Notes under the pieces: generated by a model
What the model saw: only the letters and a program-made list of their open reading frames with translations
Database searches by the model: none
Told to the model about the DNA's origin: nothing
Position numbers and translations under genes: made by a program
NCBI GenBank assembly: GCA_014058105.1
Contig: JACGCM010002435.1
Location: 2,108,001-2,172,000, forward strand
DNA: 64,000 bases
Source of the DNA: Kingdonia uniflora
Taxonomy: Eukaryota; Streptophyta; Magnoliopsida; Ranunculales; Circaeasteraceae
Reading direction: 5' to 3'
Shown: one piece after another, positions 57,197-64,000 of the stretch
Layout of the letters: each line of letters begins with the position of its first letter
How positions within the stretch are numbered: the stretch's first letter is position 1

Positions 57197-57940
57197 GCAA
57201 CCCACCATATCCACCTTTTTCCTTCTCCAAGAACCTACTGTGCTTACCTGCAATATACCTTCGCTAGGGGGCTCCCTTTAGCAATCGATTGGTATTGGCA
57301 ACAAAAATCTCATGTTCAATCATATGGAAGATATATGTATTTATGTGGCGGCTTTATATGGTTGTACCTGGTTATGTAAGCTCCTGCATCTTATTTGAGT
57401 GTCAATACATATGTTGCTTAGTACCTGAACCTGAGTGCTTTAAGAGTTTTTGAAAATCTATTATTTTTATTCTTCTAAACATAGTACAAAGCTTGCCCAA
57501 ATCATTTTAGAGACTGCATTGGTAAAGCTAATAAGGCGAAAGAGCCATTAGATAACTGTATTTTAATGCTACTTTATATAAACTCGTGGAAATTTTCTCA
57601 ATGTAACCATTGATTTTGTCAGAAAAAATCCATAATCGCCATTGTTTATCTTTATAAGGTTTGCGTCTGAGCAAGTGCTTTCTTTTGTAAACTCATGTGC
57701 TTAAAACCTTGTGTAAGATTCATACCATATTTTGATCATCAATTCTGATATCATCAGAACTTAAGTTGATATACTGAAAACCTCATACACAAGTTATTTT
57801 GTTGCACTCCTTATTTCACAGAATGGACTGCCTCTAGATATCCAAATTTTATATATGATCTTAATTGCATGACAAGTTATATACTAACACATTTTATTTG
57901 TTTTTCAAGATAATGAAATTGTAAGAGAGGACCTTTTCAG
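57197..57940. other. No recognised feature
   Basis: AT-rich; no further carboxylase exon could be recognised. Confidence 0.4.
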
Positions 57941-58724
57941 TTCATTTTAAAGGAGAGACAGCTGAATGGAGATCTTGTATCTAAAACATATGATTTGCTC
58001 TGGAAGAAGGACGAGTTGAAATATGTTACCTCAGAAATTACGTGTCCGAATACTCAGCAATCTCAAGCGGTATGTAATATATCAACTTTTGCTCCTCTGA
58101 TTAGACGTGACTTCAAGGAAATTATTATTGGCTATTTCTCATAGGTAATTGTTAGTGAACTTGGGATCATGAGTCAATACAGTTGTTTATGTTTCAGCTA
58201 CAAAACTACGCTTTTGATTCTCGTAATACACTTCAATTCGTAGTGATCTTGTGGATACTATTATTATGAATTGCATTTTACCTAAATACCTTGTAATCCA
58301 CATAGGTCATGGAAAGAGAGAATCTTGATGGATTTTTGAAGGTGACCAAAACCATTGATTGGATCTCCGGTGATTAAACAGTACCAATCAATAACAAAGT
58401 TGTTGTTAAGGTTCGCCTTCACCTGCCTATATGTCCATATATACTTTTCTATTCCCACTATTTAGCTATGTAGAAAAAGAATTTTAAACATCAAAACATG
58501 GTGGTATAATATATGATATTGAAGGATATATGTGAAGTCACATGGATATCTACTATACTGGATTAATCTATCAGAGATCCTTTGGAGATATAGATTGTTG
58601 GTATATCTATTTTGGACAATGCTTTGAGTATAATCTCAATTTCTTCACACCCTTAATGATAGGAATTGCGGGATGACAGAGAAAGAAGGAAGAGGCTTAG
58701 CCTTCTCGAATACGATGTTGTATG
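57941..58724 (+). other. Three exon-like blocks of an unidentified host gene
   Basis: Blocks 57941-58069 (RQLNGDLVSKTYDLLWKKDE), 58306-58410 (VMERENLDGFLKVTKTIDWI, one stop) and 58663-58724 (ELRDDRERRKRLSLLEYDVV) are each preceded by an AG acceptor (CTTTTCAG, CCACATAG, TGATAG). The first and last are followed by GTATGT and GTACTC donors, the middle one by GTTCGC. Composition is protein-like, and the first two are multiples of three. I do not recognise the protein. They could be exons of a decayed gene or chance. Confidence 0.35.
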
Positions 58725-59472
58725 GTACTCCCTATCAATTTAATAGTTTATTCCCTTTTAACAACCATGTATAAACTCAACTTGAAATGCACAATTATTT
58801 AAAGTGCGCTTCCCTTGTCTACATATTTCTAGTGTAGTATTTTGTATTCCATTTTTTTTTCTATGTCATAATAGGATGCACCTAGAGCTACAGTGTGGCT
58901 TATTGGTGCACTCACTCCTTAAATACTCAAAGTACCCTTCAGAAACCAGAAAGTTCCTAAAGTATTTTAGATTTATCATTCATTTTTCCCTTAATTTGAT
59001 GTTTGTATCCAATTCATGTATATCAAGGAACGGTGGAATTGATCTCACATTTAAATTAGTAGATGAAATGATAAAGAATGATTCTCTACCCAACCTTCAT
59101 ACTTGCGATTTACCCATCCATAGTTTCTTGAGATCCATAACTTTTGGTATCTACGTTAAAATTTATTTATGAGGTGTGCATTTTCTCATTGTCATTTTTC
59201 TATGCTATGTTGTCGATTACATTAAATCCCTTTGTATGTTTTTGTTATATGTGTATACACGCAAGATTACCTTTATGTACCTATGTTGTGCAAATTTTGA
59301 TGTGAGTCTAATATAAATGTTTTATGTTATAAATAATGGCATTATCATTCAATAAATTTTTTTATTATTCTTATCTAAGATGAGTTTGCCTTTTGTTTTG
59401 AATGTAAATGCATCTTAATTTTTCTTCGAGTTAGTTATTACTTATTAACCTTTGTCATATAAGTTAGTCTTT
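58725..59472. other. No recognised feature
   Basis: A 122-codon frame at 58804-59172 may hold a fourth exon-like block starting near 58875, but nothing supports it. Confidence 0.3.
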
Positions 59473-59544
59473 GGATCCATAAGCTCAAATGGGTTAGAAC
59501 ACTCATAATTTGAGAGGATGGCGGTTCAAGCCCATCTGGATCTA
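59473..59544 (+). other. tRNA-like sequence (tRNA pseudogene or SINE head)
   Basis: A 7-bp acceptor stem can form between GGATCCA and TGGATCT, with an A-box-like TAAGCTCAAATGGGTTAGAA and a B-box-like GGTTCAAGCCC. The anticodon loop would read ATAATTT (AAT, Ile), but the anticodon and T stems have mismatches. No intact tRNA is made. It could be the head of a tRNA-derived SINE. Confidence 0.35.
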
Positions 59545-61411
59545 ACTCCAGGATTTGTAATGAATGTATTTTTCTTATATAACATTACATAGACCCTATT
59601 TTATCATGCTTCAAGTTTCAAAATATGTCTTTATCACCATTTAACATATATCTTATTATTCTTTTAATGTTCTTCGCTTTCTTAACCTAGAACTTAATCA
59701 ATATATAAGGATGCAAGGATCGATGAACTTGCTTAGAAAATAATAAAACAAGTAATTCTTCTTACTTACATTGTTGTTAAGGAAAAACTCAAAAAATAGG
59801 ATCCTAAATACATTGCGAAGCTTGCTAAAGCTACAATAAAGATATGAGTCTGAAAGAGATGTTGTAAATATTATTTTTTAAAATTGGGAGCTGCCTGTGG
59901 GAATTGATCTCAAGACCTCTTGGCTTTCATATTTCCAGACACTATAGTCCTACCAACTGAGCAAGTTATGTCTTTTAGTTTCCTTAGCGTCGGAATGAAG
60001 TAGATGTTTTAAACTTGGAAGTACCTCAGATTAAAGCATTGGAAAAAGTTGTGTAAGTTGAATGTTTTGGAGTATCCTATACTTATATTACCCTAATTCG
60101 ATCAGTCCTCTTGAACTAGAGGTTACATCCCAAAACTAATGGGCTATAAGAGTAGCCTCAGGATCTTATGTTTTAAAGTGCAAGGCTTATTTGCCTGATG
60201 TAGGTCTATATATCTCAATACTCCCAATCACGTGTGGTGTAATTTTGAGCTCAACACGTCTTTATAATATTTAAACTTGATACAAGTCTCAATAGGAATT
60301 GTTTGTCCAGTCATAACTTCCTTTACCCAAACTAACTTTTGCCTATGAAATTTATAAATTTCATTCCTCTTCCTTTCATAATCCTCTCTTGATAATGCTA
60401 AAATTCAACTCATACTTACCCACTTAACCATCGGCTCATTTTTACCATTGTTTTCCTATAACTTATTTTTAGCACAGAAATAATTAAATAATATGAAAAC
60501 CTATTGGGTGAGGTTTACGAGATTAACGGTCGTTCTTTCTATTAAAATCATCCATTACAAAGAAAAAATGAGGGATGTCGAACCACTAAATGCTTTGATC
60601 CAGTTCCATTGGGTATTATCACTTCTCAAGTTTTGGTATCATATTCGTTGGTGTTGGATCTCACAAAATTTAAAATTGTTCAAGTTAAGCTTTAAAGCCA
60701 TACTAATGCTCCCCTTTTGTAAGCCATTTTCATTACTTTGCCTTAGAAATGATTCCTTATTAGGGAATCATGATAGTTTGAGATATGTTATTAACTAATG
60801 GTTACTGTTAAATACAAATACTCGACTTTTATTTCATTACATTGTTTCTTTCTAACAATATGAACTTAAGCATAAAGAGGGGCTGGGATTTGATATTATT
60901 TTGTGGAGATTGGGTAAAAAGTGGGAGATGAAGAAACCAAATCTATTTAACTCTTGACGAACCAGATCTATTTAACTTTTAGAAAGGGCTAAGCAAACTT
61001 AAGGGTAATTTAGATAAAACATTAGACAAGGGCAGTTTAGTCTTAGGAGATACTAGGCTGATATACTTCTCATTGAGAGTCTCTTACTCATAACGTTTCT
61101 CAGGCCATGTTTGTTTGTTATTTTTTTTGGTGAAAAGAGGTAGGAAGAGGTGAGAAGAGCATAGAAGATTAAGGTTAAAAAAATTTAGGTTAGAAGATTG
61201 AAAAAAGCTTAAATGCGTTTGGCTGAAAGTTAGAAGTTGAACTTAAAATCGTGACTACTAACTTCAACATCTCACTAGTCTGTTTGGCTGAACCATCTAA
61301 TTTGAGCACAGATTAAAAGTTTTTCCACAAAAATACATGTATAAACCACATTTTCCTCTATAATTCATCATATATCAATGCAGCAACACAATTAAATTGG
61401 TTGTTTAAGAA
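59545..61411. other. AT-rich DNA, no gene recognised
   Basis: Near 59890-59985 the minus strand has TTGCTCAGTTGGTAGGAC and GAGATCAATTCC, another possible tRNA-derived SINE. Around 61100-61300 two TGTTTGTTTGG/TCTGTTTGGCTG motifs recall hAT-type MITEs. Neither can be delimited. Confidence 0.3.
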
Positions 61412-61697
61412 GGAAAAAAAAAGGGAACCGAGAGGGAAAATCACATCGTGGACGCACAATATGATTAACAAGAACTTAAGATCTAACTCTAACAATGAAG
61501 AATTCAATACAAGAATATAAAATACATACACAAGGTTTAAATTAGGGAAAAACCCCAAAGGAAAAAAAACACCCCCGACAAGCACGGCGAATATATTATC
61601 ACTTAGGGTTACAAAAAGTAATAGAGATCACTCAACCTATCCTCTACCCTTACAGATAATCGCCAGAATGAAACCTTAGAAAGAAAACCCTAGATTT
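61412..61697 (-). repeat. Partial copia LTR
   Basis: From GGGAACCGAGAGG to CCCTAGATTTA this aligns with the left half of the copia LTR at 62379-62931 (shared AAGATCTAACTCTAACAA, GGTTTAAATTAGG, GAATATATTATCAC). It passes directly into gag, so the internal region between gag and this LTR has been deleted. Confidence 0.65.
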
Positions 61698-62335
61698 ACA
61701 GATAATCTCATAAATGATTCGCTACACTTAAGCCATCTCACCTCGGAAAGAAGCATACTTGTAACCTCCTCAAAACTTAAGGTTTCCTTCCCATACATCA
61801 ACGTATGTTGAAAATGCTTGAAGGTAGATGGAAGAGACCATATGAGTTGAAGTACCTTATCTTTATCCTTAACTTTAACTCTGATTAATTCCAATTCCGA
61901 AACGGTCCCGTTCAAAGAACCTAGGTGAACACCAGCGCTCGTACCCCCATCCATACTAAGCGTATGAAGCTGTTCCTTGAGGTACAAGCTATCTAAATGA
62001 CTCTTTGTTTGGTACAAACTTTTAAGTTTTTCTCAAATACCCTTTGCGGACTTCTTTCCAACCACGTTTGCCAAAACGATTTTAGTGAGACATAGACGTA
62101 TCCTGCTCGCAACCCTTGAATCCAGATCTTCCCAGTCTTCTTCTTCATCGTCGTCCACTTTCTGGGCCGCTATAACTTCAACCGGAGTTTTAGGTATAGA
62201 CTTCCCTTTCAGTGCCTACGTAACCCGCCTTGAGTCAAGATATCTTAGACTTCTATTTGCCGCAATCCAAAATTGATCTTCCCATCTAACTTCTCTATAT
62301 CAAACTTGATCGTGTTAGAGTACTTAGATCTTCCC
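61676..62335 (-). pseudogene. Ty1/copia Gag (decayed)
   Basis: The ATG near 62335 begins MGRSKYSNTIKFDIEKLDGK, the usual start of copia Gag. The UBN2-type block LKEQLHTLSMDGGTSAGVHL, VKDKDKVLQLIWSLPSTFKH and LMYGKETLSFEEVTSMLLSE lies at 61720-61990. Stops and frameshifts divide the first 100 codons. Protease, integrase and reverse transcriptase are absent. Confidence 0.75.
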
Positions 62336-62378
62336 ATCTTGTTTCTCTACTTGCCCCAAACCTCACTTTGACACTAAT

Positions 62379-62931
62379 TGTTAGAGAACCTAGGGGGCAA
62401 ATCGCATTGTGAAAGCACAATACGATTAACAAGACCTTAAGATCTAACTCTAACAAAGAAGAATTCAATCTAAGACAATTAAACACGTACATAAGGTTTA
62501 AATTAGGTGGAAACCCCAAAGGATCAAAACTACCCCTAAAAATTACGATGAATATATTATCACGTAGGGTTAAAAGAAGTTACAGAGATCGCTCAACCTC
62601 ACCTCTACCCTTACCCCTGAAATCTCTTTAGAGAAAAATCCTAGATTTATTCATTTTCTCTCTGTAACTCTTTTTCTCCTTTACAGAGGCCTTTAACATA
62701 CACCCATATTTATAGACTTTCTATTAGGTCAGCACCGAATTACGCATCATGAGATAAACCATCGTTTTAGAATAAATCCCTTCAGATCGAACTAATAAGA
62801 AAACAAGCAGAGCATTTTTCGCTGGAACGATCTAAGGTTCGTTCGAGCGACTTCAACGTAAAATTTTCGTTCGAATAACTTCATTACTCGTTCGAACGAC
62901 TTCCCCTGCAATTTTGAGCCATAACCTAACA
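62379..62931 (-). repeat. Copia LTR, shared by two segments
   Basis: 553 bp with perfect TGTTAG...CTAACA ends. On its left lie a degenerate primer-binding site (minus strand TTAGTGTCAAAGTGAGG) and gag, so it is a 5' LTR for that segment. On its right lies the end of another minus-strand copia internal region. A TATAAATA box (62711-62718, minus) has three TTCGTTCGA-type repeats upstream (62837-62905). Confidence 0.75.
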
Positions 62932-64000
62932 GTCTCCACATCGGCAAAAAACTAACCATTTTCTCTGCTGCATCCGTCGTGTATCCTTGTTACGTTGTGC
63001 CTATGTGCAGCTTCTCAATTAAGAGAATTACCCGAGTATAGGTTTTTCCTAGACCTACCAATCGGAACCCACTTTCTGATCATCTTGGTAGACCGTGCCA
63101 TTACTCCCCCTTGAAATAAATTCCCCTTTCAAGAAATTTCCATAGCTTTATTCGTACATGCGACCTTCACATCACTACCCACTGATTTGCCAACCAATAC
63201 ATACAAGTTCCCGCTTAGAACTCTCTTCATGATCAAAGAAGACTTCCGATAAAATTTCATTACTCCACCTCGCCCAGAGTAATTGTAACCCTCGTTATCT
63301 AACTTGGTAAGTGAAATTAGATTATGAGACATACTCGAAATAAGTGGAACATCATGAAGAACTACGATGTGTCCATCGAACATACTCACGCGAATATCAT
63401 GCGTTCCTAAAACTGGCCTTCGAGAGCCATCGCTTGTCGAAACAAACTTGTTACCCTCATACCTTGCATATTTGCCGAACCATACCTTGTGTGCGCATAC
63501 ATGCATTGTAGCCCCACTATCAAATACTTATCTTCTATCATGGCGAGAACCATCAGCGGCCACCACGAGGAGCATCTTCTCACTATCGCTACCAGTAACC
63601 ATCGCCAGTTTCATAGTATCACTTTTGGAGCCCCTGCCGAACTTGCTCCTGTACCTTTCCCGCTTTAGGATCTATTCTATAATGACCGGATTAACCACAG
63701 CTCCAACATGCTCCTTTTCTAAACCTATTAAAGCTTTTCTTCCTACTAACCACCATCACAGAGTTTTTCACAAAGGATTCGCTACTCTTAAGCCTCCTCT
63801 CCTCGAAAATAAGCGCCCTTGTAACCTCCACAAAACTCAAGGTTTCCTTCCCATACATTAACGTAGGCTGAAGATGATTGAAGGTAGATAGAAAATACCA
63901 TATGAGTTGAAGCACCTTATCCTTATCCTCAACTTTAACTCCAATCGATCCCAATTCTAAACCGATCCTGTTCAAAGAATCTAGGTGATCACCACCGCTC
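62932..64000 (-). mobile_element. Copia element, 3' leader, protease and Gag (partial)
   Basis: On the minus strand, from the window edge leftward: Gag (63691-63975, VEDKDKVLQLIWYFLSTFNH and LMYGKETLSFVEVTRALIFE), a zinc knuckle remnant (CWSCG...SGHYRIDP, about 63660-63700), protease (VFDSGATMHVCAHKVWF, with DSG, about 63470-63525) and the GAG-pre-integrase region (SMSHNLISLTKLDNEGYNYS, SGNLYVLVGKSV) to 63129. Integrase and reverse transcriptase are missing before the LTR at 62931, so this copy is internally deleted. Confidence 0.75.

Noticed and set aside
61099..61330. hAT-type MITE based on TGTTTGTTTGG-like sequence
   Set aside because: I could not find matching terminal inverted repeats or an 8-bp duplication.
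1..64000. Endogenous pararetrovirus or other integrated virus
   Set aside because: All reverse transcriptase regions come with integrase or copia/gypsy gag and LTRs, or are LINE-type; no movement or coat protein motifs of caulimovirids were seen.

Overview
The window is repeat-rich nuclear DNA from a flowering plant, probably a eudicot. I base this on plant-type LTR retrotransposons (Tat-lineage Ty3/gypsy, chromovirus-like gypsy, Ty1/copia), a plant-type LINE tail with an RNase H domain, and decayed pieces of plant genes (a CYP71-type cytochrome P450, an exocyst EXO84-like gene, a homomeric acetyl-CoA carboxylase). I cannot name the species. I saw no intact host gene, rRNA, CRISPR array or bacterial feature. 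Nearly every coding region is broken by stops and frameshifts.

Layout. 1-3196: minus-strand Tat-type gypsy element (protease, gag, 5' LTR) running off the left edge and abutting a 5'-truncated LINE (about 3230-4490, plus). 4491-8011: AT-rich DNA without a recognisable gene. 8012-19716: complete but decayed plus-strand Tat element (474/473-bp LTRs, perfect 5-bp target duplication). 19722-21640: unassigned. 21700-25121: remnants of a minus-strand Tat element (small antisense gene, gag, LTR). 25121-27846 and 41001-44825: the 3' part of another minus-strand Tat element (two small antisense genes, a spliced large antisense gene, a 195-bp tandem array), split by a second full-length plus-strand Tat element (27848-41000, two 697-bp LTRs) and by a solo LTR (41498-42228). 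45781-55611: a minus-strand P450 pseudogene split by a short-LTR gypsy element (45984-54410), which itself carries a 2.9-kb solo LTR (46481-49390). 55985-58724: pieces of host genes. 61412-64000: minus-strand copia fragments.

The most interesting signal is in the antisense strand of the Tat elements. Between the 3' LTR and the integrase each carries genes opposite to gag-pol: a large multi-exon gene with a leader intron, two internal introns at the same positions in two copies, a domain resembling the 'putative gypsy type transposon' family and a coiled coil; and, next to the LTR, one or two small genes (about 105-131 codons) each with its own TATA box 50-85 bp upstream. I find six copies of the small gene in the window, forming paralogous pairs in two elements. 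Large antisense ORFs in Tat elements are known; I do not know of a description of the paired small genes. All assignments are by eye from translated sequence.
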